Source: Clostridia bacterium
GTDB taxonomy: Bacteria > Bacillota > Clostridia > Acetivibrionales > DSM-2933
Direction: 5' to 3'
NCBI GenBank assembly: GCA_026418275.1
Contig: JAOABQ010000013.1
Span: 123,365 to 187,364, forward strand
Length of the DNA: 64,000 nucleotides
Each line of letters opens with the position of its first letter. Position 1 is the stretch's first letter. The position numbers and the translations under genes are program-made. Of this stretch, positions 55,713 to 64,000 are shown piece by piece. The notes below the pieces were generated by a model. It saw only the letters and a program-made list of their open reading frames with translations. It made no database searches and was not told where the DNA came from.

Positions 55713-56747
55713 TTATTTTAATCCTTCATTAAGCTTTATTAAAAGCGATTTGTTATTATCCTGGGTGTATTCCCAGAACATTGCACCGCCAAGACCTTTC
55801 GCTTTTATATATTCTACTTTGTATCCGATGGATTCTTCATCCTCATAGCTTATAAACCTTTCTCCATTCCACAGATAAGGCGCTTTTGCCTCCTCATCCC
55901 AGTAACGGGTAAATCCGTTTTTATTAATATATTCGGATATTAACTTCTGATAGGAATAACTTTCATGACCACCCGAGATAGGCTGATAAAGTCCCTTTCT
56001 ATCAGGATTTGGCACATTCCACGACCTACCGTAAAAAGCACATCCTAAAACCAGCTTCGAGATGGGTACCCCTGCATCAACATGATCTGCCACAGCCTTA
56101 TCCGCACTCATTTTATCTCCATCGTCCACTGGTGAGGTATAAAGGTTTGCGTGGTGTCCTGCAACATCGGCAAAACCGCTGTGAAAATCGTAAGTCATAA
56201 TATTGATAAAGTCAAGGATTTTCGAAATTTTGTCCAGTTCCATATTATCAACATATTCCTTCAAAGCACCTGTCGCTATGGTCAAAAGATAATGCTTTCC
56301 ATCGGCCTTACCGGTATGATCAAGTTTTTCACGTACCTTTTGAAGCAGTAAGGTAAAATTACATTTATCCTCAGGTCTGGATTTGATTCCTGCCTCAGAA
56401 GAGCAAGGAAACTCCCAATCCAAGTCTACCCCGTCAAAGTCATATTGTTTCATAAATTTAACTGCGCTATCCGCAAACCGTTCCCGTGACTCTTCTGTCA
56501 AAGCAGCATCGGAAAACCCTTCTGCTTCCCATCCACCAATGGAAATCATCGTTTTGAGATGGGGAAACTTCTTTTTAATTTTCATAAGCTCTGAAATCTT
56601 TTCGATTTTCCCTCCACTCACAACGCCATCATTGATGAGGGCAAAGGCATAATTTATATGTGTCACTCTACTTGCATCAATCGTATCACAGGTCCAATCT
56701 TCCCATCCCGCCAAGTAGCCGATGATTTTATAGTTACTATTATTCAT
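55713..56747 (-). CDS. GH18 chitinase without signal peptide
   Basis: The 344 residues are a bare GH18 domain beginning YKIIGYLAGWEDW, with SIGGWEAEGF and the catalytic DGVDLDWE at 105-112. No signal peptide, CBM or dockerin is present, so it should act in the cytoplasm on imported chito-oligosaccharides or be released on lysis. It is closely similar to the catalytic part of the chitinase at 57039-58982 (both have PCSSEAGIKSRPEDK), pointing to duplication of that domain alone. An ATG at 56759 is in frame, but GGGAGG sits just before the ATG at 56747. Confidence 0.92.
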   Translation of the reverse strand: MNNSNYKIIGYLAGWEDWTCDTIDASRVTHINYAFALINDGVVSGGKIEKISELMKIKKKFPHLKTMISIGGWEAEGFSDAALTEESRERFADSAVKFMKQYDFDGVDLDWEFPCSSEAGIKSRPEDKCNFTLLLQKVREKLDHTGKADGKHYLLTIATGALKEYVDNMELDKISKILDFINIMTYDFHSGFADVAGHHANLYTSPVDDGDKMSADKAVADHVDAGVPISKLVLGCAFYGRSWNVPNPDRKGLYQPISGGHESYSYQKLISEYINKNGFTRYWDEEAKAPYLWNGERFISYEDEESIGYKVEYIKAKGLGGAMFWEYTQDNNKSLLIKLNEGLK

Positions 56748-56973
56748 GATTCCTCCCATATTTGTTCCGTTCTAATCATAGAATATTTTATGTATTCAAA
56801 CATTTCACCATACAATCTTTAAACCCTTTAGTATCATTATTATCCGGCGCAAACTTAAACTGTTCGGATTAGATACTTTTCAATACGAAAACTTTCTTGC
56901 CAATTTATAATTATATTTCAAGGGATGATTGATTGCAACCTAAAAATCCGAATACTATATTTTGCTATATTAT

Positions 56974-57016
56974 AAAATGCGGTATGGCTGTTTTAAATCC
57001 AGCCACACCGCATTTT
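56974..57016 (-). terminator. Terminator after the dockerin chitinase gene
   Basis: AAAATGCGGTATGGCTG pairs with CAGCCACACCGCATTTT (one mismatch or G-U) around a 9-base loop. The minus strand continues with ATTTT-type sequence from the arm itself. Confidence 0.8.
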
Positions 57017-57038
57017 AATAATTATATCAGGAGAGAGA

Positions 57039-58982
57039 TTACTGTTTAAGGCCTGTATAGAGTGTATTCAAAAGGGCCTGTGCATTGTCTTGGGTATACT
57101 CCCAGAACATCGCACCACCTAAACCCTTTGATTTTATAAAGCTTGTTTTGTGCCCTAATGACTCAGGATCGTCATAGGTGATAAACCTGCTTCCATTCCA
57201 TAGGTAAGGTGCTTTTGCGGAATCGTCCCAAAATCTTATATATCCTCCCTTATTGATGTAATTTGCTACTAAGGAATTGTAAGGATATTCACCGCCACTT
57301 CCTGAGGAAACCGGCTGATAAAGTCCGTTATTTGCAGTATTTGTTGCAACCCATCCTCTTCCGTAAAATGCAACACCAAGAACAAGCTTATTGGCAGGTA
57401 CACCCGCAGCAAGATGGCTTGTTACACCCTTTTCCGCACTCATTTTATCTCCATTATCATAAGAAGAGGTATAAAGGTTGGTATGGTGGCCGGTCACGGT
57501 TGTTACCCCATTATGGAAATCATAGGTCATAATATTGACGAAGTCCAAAACGCCGGAAATAAGGTTAAATTCAATACTGTTAACATACTCCTGAGCCGCA
57601 CCGGTAGCAATGGTCAGCAAGTATTTCTTTCCGTCTGTCACTTCCAATGCATTGAGCTTTTCTCTTATCTTTTGCAGCATTAAGGTAAAGTTGTGCTTAT
57701 CCTCAGGCCTTGATTTAATCCCTGCTTCAGATGAACAAGGGTATTCCCAGTCAAGGTCTATACCGTCAAATCCGTTGGTTTTCATAAAGCTTATAGCACT
57801 ATCTGCAAACTTTGTCCTGGAAGCATCGGTCAAGGCAGCATCCGAAAAACCTTCTGCAGCCCATCCACCTATTGAGATAAGGGTTTTTAAATGAGGATAG
57901 GTTTGCTTTAATGATCTTAATGCACTAAACTTTGTAGCGTTTCCGCCTACAACACTTCCGTTTGAAATTTGTGCAAAAGCATAGTTGATATGCGTCAGTT
58001 TATCCGCTGCTACAGTACTTGCACTCCAGCTTCCCCATCCGGATAGATAACCTACGATTCTATATTCCTTTGGTGCTGTAGTCGTAGGCGTGGGTGTAGC
58101 GGTCGGTGAAGGTGAAGGGGTCTGGATCGCTACAGGAAAATTCGGGTAGTCCCCCGGTATCTTATTAAAATGTTGTATGATTATCAGTATATCTGTCATG
58201 TTTACTGCGTTATCCCTGTTTAAATCATTGGCCTCTTTGTACTTGCCATCTCCAATAGCGCTATTGAATGTGCCTACGATTTCAAGAATATCCGTCATGT
58301 TGATGGCATAATCCTGAACGCCCTGAATCGTCATATCCCCGGCCCACAGATCCACCGGTGCACTCTCTGTGCCTACCTTAACATTGCCTGTCAAAGGAAC
58401 ATTTTTTATTTCTCTGTAAAGATAGTTGTCCTTGCTAATCTTTAAGGTATATATGGCGGAATAGGCAGGAACATTTGAGATTTCAAAATACCCTGCAGAG
58501 TTGGTTACTGCATATACATTTGTGTTGGCGATTTCAACCTTGAAACCCGCTTTTACAATGGGTGCAGCTGCATCTGAGTAGATGAAGTCGGGAGCGATGT
58601 ACCCATACATTTTAAACCCGGAGTTAGGTGCAACTGTAGCAACCGGGATGGGTGTACCGGTAGCAGTTATTTCTGTTACTGTAGGGATTGATGTTTGTTT
58701 TTCCCACAAAGCCGGAATCCGGTCAGGTTCCCAACCAGCCTGCGCTATATGAGGCTGCGTACACTTATAGATACTTCCATTATAGCTTACATAATCTCCT
58801 ATAATATAACTTTTCCCCTGTGTCCATTGTCCTACATCTCTTAACTCACCCGATGCCAAATTCCCGGAACCCGTCGCTACACTGCCTGCAAAGCTTGAAA
58901 GCCCCAAAAAAGTATTTACAGTCAGTGCAATTAGCAGCAATAAAGTAAATACACCGGCTTTCCTTTGATTTTTTCTACACAT
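57039..58982 (-). CDS. GH18 chitinase with CBM5/12 and an internal X-module/type II dockerin
   Basis: Order of parts in the 647 residues: signal peptide (about 1-33), CBM5/12 (50-96; WTQGKSYIIGDYVSYNGSIY), linker, X-module (121-213; YGYIAPDF, APIVKAGFKVEI, NSAGYFEISNVP, LKISKDNYL), dockerin (214-279), Pro/Thr linker, GH18 (304-647) with DGIDLDWE at 406-413. The dockerin has two calcium segments, AINMTDILEIVGTFN and the canonical DLNRDNAVNMTD (253-264). X-module plus dockerin is the arrangement that ends scaffoldins such as CipA and binds type II cohesins on the cell surface. Here it lies between CBM and catalytic domain, so the enzyme may attach directly to a surface anchoring protein. AGGAGG precedes the ATG. 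Confidence 0.95.
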   Translation of the reverse strand: MCRKNQRKAGVFTLLLLIALTVNTFLGLSSFAGSVATGSGNLASGELRDVGQWTQGKSYIIGDYVSYNGSIYKCTQPHIAQAGWEPDRIPALWEKQTSIPTVTEITATGTPIPVATVAPNSGFKMYGYIAPDFIYSDAAAPIVKAGFKVEIANTNVYAVTNSAGYFEISNVPAYSAIYTLKISKDNYLYREIKNVPLTGNVKVGTESAPVDLWAGDMTIQGVQDYAINMTDILEIVGTFNSAIGDGKYKEANDLNRDNAVNMTDILIIIQHFNKIPGDYPNFPVAIQTPSPSPTATPTPTTTAPKEYRIVGYLSGWGSWSASTVAADKLTHINYAFAQISNGSVVGGNATKFSALRSLKQTYPHLKTLISIGGWAAEGFSDAALTDASRTKFADSAISFMKTNGFDGIDLDWEYPCSSEAGIKSRPEDKHNFTLMLQKIREKLNALEVTDGKKYLLTIATGAAQEYVNSIEFNLISGVLDFVNIMTYDFHNGVTTVTGHHTNLYTSSYDNGDKMSAEKGVTSHLAAGVPANKLVLGVAFYGRGWVATNTANNGLYQPVSSGSGGEYPYNSLVANYINKGGYIRFWDDSAKAPYLWNGSRFITYDDPESLGHKTSFIKSKGLGGAMFWEYTQDNAQALLNTLYTGLKQ

Positions 58983-59031
58983 ATACTTACCTCCTTTAAT
59001 AGACTCCTTAAATAAAATAATTTATTTTGCA

Positions 59032-59060
59032 GAACTCTACCCTCCCTATAAGTAAAGTTC
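59032..59060 (-). other. Hairpin in the leader of the dockerin chitinase gene
   Basis: GAACTCTAC and GTAAAGTTC form a 9-bp stem (one G-U pair) about 50 bases before the start codon. The loop contains GGGAGG-like sequence on the minus strand, which is purine-rich. Its function is unknown. Confidence 0.35.
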
Positions 59061-59160
59061 AAAGCAATCATACTGATAATTTGATCCTACTTTCTCTTAA
59101 GGATATAAACCATTCTTCTCAAGCATAATATGTTAAACATATATAAATATCAAAAACATC

Positions 59161-59197
59161 CAGGGGATAGCTAACATTCCTGTTAAACTATCCCCTG
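59161..59197 (-). terminator. Terminator after the chitinase remnant
   Basis: CAGGGGATAG pairs perfectly with CTATCCCCTG around a 17-base loop. On the minus strand GATGTTTTTGAT follows. It lies 32 bases past the end of the broken gene. Confidence 0.75.
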
Positions 59198-59228
59198 AAC
59201 CACCCCTTTTTCCTCTTTTAAAAGTTTT

Positions 59229-59457
59229 CTATCTAAATGCTTTAAATATATTGGTAAATTCAAAATCTGTCTGAGGGATATTCGAAGAAGCATAAAGCGG
59301 GCCGCCCTTACTGTTATCACGGTTACTGGACCACATTGCAATCAGTCTTACCCAACTGGTTGAACTTGCCCAAAGCTGCAAACATGGATAACAGCATTAC
59401 CAAACTTAGAAACAATACGCCTAATTTCCGGTAGCCCATTTTTCTTTTGATACGCAT
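59229..59457 (-). pseudogene. Remnant of a secreted chitinase gene (internal deletion and frameshift)
   Basis: An ATG at 59457, behind GGGAGG, opens a typical signal peptide (MGYRKLGVLFLSLVMLLSMF) that soon stops near 59323. Shifting frame by one base at about 59355 gives VRLIAMWSSNRDN, then SKGGPLYASSNIPQTDFEF and an end at 59229. This reads like the C-terminal end of a GH18 glycosidase. So the gene kept its first about 35 codons and last about 38 codons, losing the catalytic centre. A terminator follows in the right place. It is the seventh chitinase-type locus of the block. Confidence 0.65.
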
Positions 59458-59914
59458 TCTAATACCTCCCAAATAATAAAATAATGAAATCATTTTAATT
59501 TTGATGTGAATATTTGAAGGATTCACGGCAATGGCTGCATTCCCTTCAAAGACCAGTTTATCCCCACCTTCCCTCGCTATGCTTACCCCTATCGCAATAA
59601 AGGTCTAAAGCTGATGTAACGTTGCCTGCCAAAGGCAATTAATATTAAAAATCACGCTCAGAAAAAAGGTATAACTGATATATTTTTTTAAATACTTGGT
59701 ATGATCCAGCACGCAAATCCTTTGAAATGACTTATACTAATGAAGATAGAATTTATGAACTATAAATGGTCTTATGAGAAATCACAACTATATAACTATA
59801 ATTATAAAAATATAAACAGAGAATTTTGAATAAGTAAAGATTTTTATCGCATCTACAGTTACACCAGCTTATGTGATACCTAAGCTTTATATTACGTTCT
59901 TAGTATAATATTTA

Positions 59915-59950
59915 CAATTGTTTAACTTGTCATTTACTATCCTAAATTGG
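59915..59950. repeat. 36-bp conserved intergenic motif, copy 2
   Basis: CAATTGT, TTGTCATTTACT and TTGG are placed exactly as in the copies at 53892 and 60133. It lies about 460 bases upstream of the chitinase remnant's start. Confidence 0.65.
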
Positions 59951-60132
59951 CAAAAAAAAAGCTCATAAATAAAGCATAAATGAGACAAGTAATTAAACAA
60001 GGAGAAAATCTATAAAAACAAAATATTGTAATTTTTAATGCACTCATTTGAGATCATACAGTCAATCATCTGTACATTTTGTTGATTTAAACAATTCTAT
60101 ATTCTAATCATAACTTTTAATCCTACTAAGAT

Positions 60133-60168
60133 CAATTGTCTTAATTGTCATTTACTGTCCATTCTTGC
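60133..60168. repeat. 36-bp conserved intergenic motif, copy 3
   Basis: CAATTGT, TTGTCATTTACT and TTGC at the same spacing as the other two copies. It lies 183 bases from copy 2, just past the glgD terminator. Confidence 0.65.
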
Positions 60169-60183
60169 CCTGGTTATTTTAGG

Positions 60184-60233
60184 TATAAAAAAATAAACCC
60201 CAGCCCATTTTATCAATCAGCCGGGGTTTAATG
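60184..60233 (-). terminator. Terminator of the glgC-glgD operon
   Basis: TAAACCCC and GGGGTTTA form the base of a stem with a loop of about 20 bases, and on the minus strand TTTTTTT follows, 11 bases past the glgD stop. Confidence 0.8.
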
Positions 60234-60243
60234 ACTCATTTTT

Positions 60244-61365
60244 TTATATTACAGTCCTTCTGCCTACAATAATAGGCCAGTTGGATTCACCTCTCAGTTG
60301 TTTTCCTTCTGTTATAACAACATTTTTATCAACAATGGTATTTTGAAGGGAGGAATTTTCTCCGATTACAGTTCCCTGCATGATGATGCTGTCCCTCACT
60401 ACAGCTCCTTTTTTCACTGTTACTTCTCTAAACAAAACACAATTTTCAACTGTTCCTTCAATAATACAGCCATCCGCCACAATGGAGTTGCGCACTTCTG
60501 CTTCTTCATTATATTTGGCTGGTGCTTCATCCTTAACTTTTGTATATACATTGCCGTGTTTCACCGCTAGAAGTTCCCTGATTTCAGGATTTAAAAGCTC
60601 CATATTGCACCGGTAGTATAAGGGTATGGAACTTAACGTTCTCCAGTATCCCTCAAATTTATAACCATACACGTTTAACGTCTTTACATTGCCAATAAGA
60701 ACATCCTTTACAAAATCATAATTTCCATGTGCATTGCAGTCTTCCAGAAGAGATATAAGAAGTTCCCTCTTCATAATATAAATTCCCATGGAACCAAGCG
60801 TTGTCTTAGGGTGAAGCGGCTTTTCCTCCATATCGGTGATTTTCCCGTTTTGGTCTACTTCCATAATACCAAGGAATGTAAGATCTTCAGAAGAGAAGTC
60901 ATTCATATCCCTGTACGCAATGGTAATATCCGCCCCCTTTTCAATATGATAGTCAATCATATCGTTAAAGAGCATTTTATAAACACAATTGGCATGGGTT
61001 ACAATCACATAATCTTCGTTGCTTCTTTTCAAAAATGTTATGTTGCTGTAGATGGCATCTGCAGTACCCCTGTACCATCCGGTGTCCTCCATGGAAAGGT
61101 AAGGCGGAAAAATAAACAGTCCATCGTTTTTTCTATCAAGGTCCCACTCTTTTCCAGATCCAAGGTGGTCGACAAGAGAACGGAAATTATACTGGGTAAT
61201 CACACCGATATTGGTTATCCCTGAATTGACCATATTGGAAAGTACAAAATCTATTGCCCTGTATTTCCCGCCTACCGGTATCGCAGCTACCGACCGTACG
61301 GCAGAAAGTTCTCTAAGCCTGTTATTGTTTACTCCTGTCAATATAATCCCCATAGCATTTTTCAT
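60244..61365 (-). CDS. glgD: Glucose-1-phosphate adenylyltransferase, GlgD subunit
   Basis: GlgD is the non-catalytic partner of GlgC in ADP-glucose formation for glycogen. The 373 residues keep the nucleotidyltransferase fold ([37 protein letters not shown]) but lack the full GGQGSRL loop of GlgC, as expected for this subunit. The C-terminal half is a left-handed beta-helix ([29 protein letters not shown]). Its ATG overlaps the glgC stop by 4 bases (ATGA), so the subunits are co-translated. Confidence 0.95.
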   Translation of the reverse strand: MKNAMGIILTGVNNNRLRELSAVRSVAAIPVGGKYRAIDFVLSNMVNSGITNIGVITQYNFRSLVDHLGSGKEWDLDRKNDGLFIFPPYLSMEDTGWYRGTADAIYSNITFLKRSNEDYVIVTHANCVYKMLFNDMIDYHIEKGADITIAYRDMNDFSSEDLTFLGIMEVDQNGKITDMEEKPLHPKTTLGSMGIYIMKRELLISLLEDCNAHGNYDFVKDVLIGNVKTLNVYGYKFEGYWRTLSSIPLYYRCNMELLNPEIRELLAVKHGNVYTKVKDEAPAKYNEEAEVRNSIVADGCIIEGTVENCVLFREVTVKKGAVVRDSIIMQGTVIGENSSLQNTIVDKNVVITEGKQLRGESNWPIIVGRRTVI

Positions 61366-62642
61366 TCACACACACCACCTTTGAAAATACTACTGCCCGA
61401 GTCAATTTCCAATGTACAAAACTCTTCCGCAGCAACTCCGATATCAATCATAACATTCTTCCCTATTTGTGTATGGTCAGGCACCTCTGCCCCTTCTCCA
61501 ACAACAGTTATTCCGGAGTTGTAGAGGTTTGGCTTGAATTCATTAACCTGGTTTTCACCAATACCCATTTTAACACCTTTGCCAACAACGACCTTTTCAC
61601 TTAAGATGCTCTGGCATATAAATGTATTGCTGCCGATCCGGCTATTTGACATAATAATGGAATCCTCGACCACTGCCCCTTCTTCCACGGTAACCCCAGG
61701 GAAAAGAACGGAGTTTCTGACACTTCCATAAATTAAGCAGCCTTCTGCTACAATAGAAGTTTTTATGCTTCCTTTCGGTCCGATATAATGAGCAGGTTTT
61801 ACCGGATTGGGTGTATAAATCCTCCAACTCGGATCAAAAAGGTTAAATTCCGGAACCCTTTTAATGAGATCCATGTTGGACTCCCAAAACGCTTGTACTG
61901 TTCCAACATCCCTCCAATACCCGCTAAAACGGAATGCCCACATACTTCTGCCGTCTTTGAGCATGTGGGGAATTACATTTTTACCGAAATCATGATCGGA
62001 CTCAGGATTTGAATCATCCCGAATTAAGTAATCCTTTAAAACCTCCCATGTGAATATGTAAACTCCCATGGATGCAAGGGTGCTCTTCGGATTTTTGGGT
62101 TTTTCCTCAAATTCATATATTCTTCCATTTTCATGGGTGTTCATAATGCCATATCTGTTGGCTTCTTCAATAGGTACTTCAATGACAGAAATAGTAGCTT
62201 CTGCATTATTCCTTTTATGGAAATCCAACATTTTGGAATAATCCATCTTATAAATGTGGTCGCCGGACAAAATAATAACATATTTAGGTGAATAACTATC
62301 AATATAATTTATATTCTGGCAAACAGCATTGGCAGTGCCTTTATACCATTCGCCAACCTCTTCCTTCACATAGGGAGATAAAATAGTAACCCCACCACTC
62401 ATTCTATCCAAATCCCAGGGTTTCCCTATTCCGATATGTGAATTTAGTTTTAAAGGCTGGTATTGTGTAAGAACACCGACGGTGTCTATTCCAGAGTTCA
62501 CACAGTTGCTAAGAGAAAAATCAATAATTCTGTACTTACCTCCATATAAAACTGCCGGTTTTGCAATCCTTTTTGTCAAGACCCCAAGTCTGCTACCCTG
62601 GCCCCCAGCAAGAAGCATTGCTACTATCTCTTTTTTTTCCAT
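61362..62642 (-). CDS. glgC: Glucose-1-phosphate adenylyltransferase, catalytic subunit
   Basis: GlgC makes ADP-glucose from glucose-1-phosphate and ATP, the committed step of glycogen synthesis. Signature segments are [23 protein letters not shown] (binding loop and allosteric region), [37 protein letters not shown] and [10 protein letters not shown]. The C-terminal beta-helix ([20 protein letters not shown]) is present. The 426 residues match the family. AAGGAG precedes the ATG. glgD follows at once with a 4-base overlap. Confidence 0.96.
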   Translation of the reverse strand: MEKKEIVAMLLAGGQGSRLGVLTKRIAKPAVLYGGKYRIIDFSLSNCVNSGIDTVGVLTQYQPLKLNSHIGIGKPWDLDRMSGGVTILSPYVKEEVGEWYKGTANAVCQNINYIDSYSPKYVIILSGDHIYKMDYSKMLDFHKRNNAEATISVIEVPIEEANRYGIMNTHENGRIYEFEEKPKNPKSTLASMGVYIFTWEVLKDYLIRDDSNPESDHDFGKNVIPHMLKDGRSMWAFRFSGYWRDVGTVQAFWESNMDLIKRVPEFNLFDPSWRIYTPNPVKPAHYIGPKGSIKTSIVAEGCLIYGSVRNSVLFPGVTVEEGAVVEDSIIMSNSRIGSNTFICQSILSEKVVVGKGVKMGIGENQVNEFKPNLYNSGITVVGEGAEVPDHTQIGKNVMIDIGVAAEEFCTLEIDSGSSIFKGGVCE

Positions 62643-62931
62643 CCAATCATCTCCTTAAAGAAGCATATTGATATTTATACACCTTTACATATAGCTCTTT
62701 TATGTAATCTTTATATTATATTACATTTAGACCACAAATATAATAATATAGTAGCTTTATCATAAAATCAATTAATTTTTATTGATGATATTGGGGGGCA
62801 CCCGCCAATATCAAGAGTCTTTATGACACATTTAATTTTTATTATATGAGAACTGCTGCCAAACTATCAGTACTTCTTTCATCTGAATCGGCCAATTTCC
62901 CAACGTATCCGAAAAACAGTGTTATGGAGCA

Positions 62932-62956
62932 TAAAGGCAAACGTCGTTTGCCTTTA
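62932..62956 (+). terminator. Hairpin TAAAGGCAAACG/CGTTTGCCTTTA
   Basis: A perfect 12-bp inverted repeat with a single loop base is followed by TCTTTT on the plus strand. It looks like a terminator, but no gene upstream on either strand uses it, so it may be a relic. Confidence 0.4.
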
Positions 62957-63131
62957 TCTTTTAACACTATTTATTCAGAACGAACAAAGTACTACTAATT
63001 GTGTACATTTTTTGTTAATGTATACACATCATTGTAAACTCAGAAATTGCCGGTAACCTTTTAGCCATAAAGTAATTCTTATATTTCCCATCATAAGCAA
63101 GTCGTGTTTTCCTAAATCATACATCAAATAC

Positions 63132-63320
63132 TTAGTACTTTACATTTATTTCTCGTGCTTCATCAATATTGAAGGTGATAAATCTCTTACCCCGGTCTTC
63201 CATTTCCTTCATTTTATACCGTGAAAATTTAATTTGTCCCTGTGAAACCATTTTCACCATCAATCCATTAAAATAAAAAAACATTATATATATTATAATA
63301 GCCTTAAAATCAAACTCCAT
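63132..63320 (-). CDS. Possible small membrane protein (62 aa)
   Basis: An ORF with one hydrophobic segment (IIIYIMFFYFNGLMV) and a charged C-terminal half ending INVKY. It has a protein-like composition, but there is no ribosome binding site at a proper distance before the ATG. I do not recognise it and it may be spurious. Confidence 0.25.
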   Translation of the reverse strand: MEFDFKAIIIYIMFFYFNGLMVKMVSQGQIKFSRYKMKEMEDRGKRFITFNIDEAREINVKY

Positions 63321-63741
63321 ACTACAGAATACGATTTTAGAGACACTTTACGGAGGAAAAATTTTTTCCATAGTAAAAATGAGATAGAATGGGAATCCTT
63401 TGCATGCTTTTAAGTATTTCATTTATAGACTTTTATCAAAAGGTTTAACTTATTCTTTGACTCATTGTTGGAATCAATGGATAAGTTTCTAAATAAAGCA
63501 TAATAATTTTATAATTACTTAAACTATTTTGGTTACAAGTATATTTTCGGGTATTGAGCAGACAATCCATGGTTTTAAAAATTCAATATAGTTGTAAAAG
63601 TCAAAATTCCTTTAAATCCAGCAATCTGGCTATAAAGCAGATATCTTACTAAATATAGTAGAGGGATAAGTACGATTTATAAAAATACTCAGTAACATTG
63701 CATTAAATTTATAGGAAGATATTTACGGTAGAAAAATAAAA

Positions 63742-63802
63742 CTCCTTTAGCTAAGATTAGGTTTGTGTCCTGACCGATACAATCCCAAAATTAGTAAAGG
63801 AG
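63742..63802 (+). promoter_or_regulatory. Inverted repeat that would hide the transposase ribosome binding site
   Basis: CTCCTTTAGCTAA (63742-63754) is complementary, with one bulge, to TTAGTAAAGGAG (63791-63802), which includes the Shine-Dalgarno AAAGGAG of the following gene. In a long read-through transcript the site would be base-paired. Confidence 0.5.
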
Positions 63803-63808
63803 CTAACA

Positions 63809-64000
63809 ATGAGATATTATATCAGGAATTACACAAAACTAAAGCAGGTAATTTCTACCGTCATTTTAAGTAAAATAGCAGCCAAGTACATGGCTGACTA
63901 CTATACCAAAAAGTTCTTCTTTGAGAATCACTTAGATTTTTTGCTCATATTCCAATTGACTTGTAAAGATAGTATGACCGATGCAGTTCAATACATTAAC
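63809..64000 (+). CDS. Probable IS4-type transposase, 5' end (cut by window edge)
   Basis: An open frame of 64 codons begins at the ATG at 63809, seven bases after AAAGGAG, and runs off the window. The start MRYYIRNYTKLKQVISTVIL and the FFFENHLDFLLIFQLTC segment look like the N-terminus of an IS4-family transposase, though the catalytic DDE residues lie beyond the window. The preceding about 70 bases, with an inverted repeat covering the ribosome binding site, fit the left end of an insertion sequence. Confidence 0.5.
   Translation, partial: MRYYIRNYTKLKQVISTVILSKIAAKYMADYYTKKFFFENHLDFLLIFQLTCKDSMTDAVQYIN

Larger units (their letters stand above)
59458..60243. other. Upstream region of the chitinase remnant
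   Basis: This 786-base gap contains two copies of the 36-bp motif (59915-59950, 60133-60168), the glgD terminator, and a block near 59520-59640 that is richer in G and C than other gaps. In that block the frame of the remnant stays open upstream of the signal peptide back to about 59605, but no start codon with a ribosome binding site is seen. TTGCC/GGCAA forms a small stem near 59625-59641. Confidence 0.45.
62643..63808. other. Long gene-poor region before the transposase
   Basis: These about 1.17 kb are AT-rich. They contain the glgC upstream region, a hairpin at 62787-62812 (GATATTGG/CCAATATC), a perfect palindrome at 62932-62956, an operator-like repeat at 63001-63027 (GTGTA.ATT...AATGTATACAC) and one doubtful small ORF at 63132-63320. 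No well-supported gene is seen. Confidence 0.5.

Noticed and set aside
1..64000. CRISPR arrays, tRNA or rRNA genes, prophage
   Set aside because: I saw no regularly spaced repeats, no tRNA cloverleaf or TPsiC box pattern, no rRNA conserved blocks and no phage structural genes while reading the window.

Overview
The window is a low-GC Firmicute chromosome segment. It most likely comes from a cellulosome-forming clostridium of the Acetivibrio/Hungateiclostridium (Clostridium cluster III) type. The evidence is clostridial gene content and ribosome binding sites, a pyrophosphate-type phosphofructokinase next to a class II aldolase, an S-layer-homology (SLH) protein, the paired glgC/glgD subunits, and an X-module plus type II dockerin inside a secreted chitinase. 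The species cannot be fixed from sequence alone. I saw no rRNA, tRNA, CRISPR array or prophage.

Layout. 1-568: 5' part of a ROK glucokinase. 863-10662 (minus): purine genes purE-purF-purM-purN, then a terminator and new promoter, then purH-purD; an AEC-type permease and guaA lie upstream. 10863-15000: a TerD-VWA fusion, a DUF2935 protein and a DUF362/ferredoxin protein. 15100-17611: divergent fba and PPi-dependent pfk. 17808-22666: a YjbQ protein, a PilZ protein, then an FMN riboswitch driving ribD-ribE-ribBA-ribH. 23018-29140: SLH protein, nitroreductase, flavin reductase, CheD, an unknown protein and a PP2C phosphatase. 29194-32067: a Ser/Thr kinase with a Thr-motif array and a C-terminal repeat domain. 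32114-47000: a small unknown protein, a DEDDh exonuclease, an LtaS-like protein, PspC/LiaF-like proteins, a protein mannosyltransferase, two MFS permeases, a CoA-binding protein, a YigZ protein, a Nudix protein and HflX with an N-terminal JAMM-like domain. 47272-59457 (minus): six GH18 chitinase genes plus the remnant of a seventh. 60244-62642 (minus): glgC-glgD. 63809-64000: 5' end of a probable transposase.

How the genes work together. The chitinase block looks like a chitin-degradation locus built by duplication: three CBM5/12-bearing enzymes, one of divergent type, one with a bare proline-rich tail, and one without a signal peptide. The enzyme with the X-module-dockerin is predicted to dock on a type II cohesin, which would link chitin hydrolysis to the cellulosome or cell surface. 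The glg genes allow glycogen storage, and fba/pfk form a PPi-linked glycolytic step. The kinase and phosphatase form an adjacent signalling pair.

The most unusual non-coding signals are a 99-bp hairpin element with TA target duplications, one copy of which sits inside an 85-95-bp repeat whose empty sites are also present; a 36-bp motif in three copies upstream of chitinase loci; and a compact three-way-junction leader in front of one chitinase. Functions are inferred by reading motifs; no database search was run.
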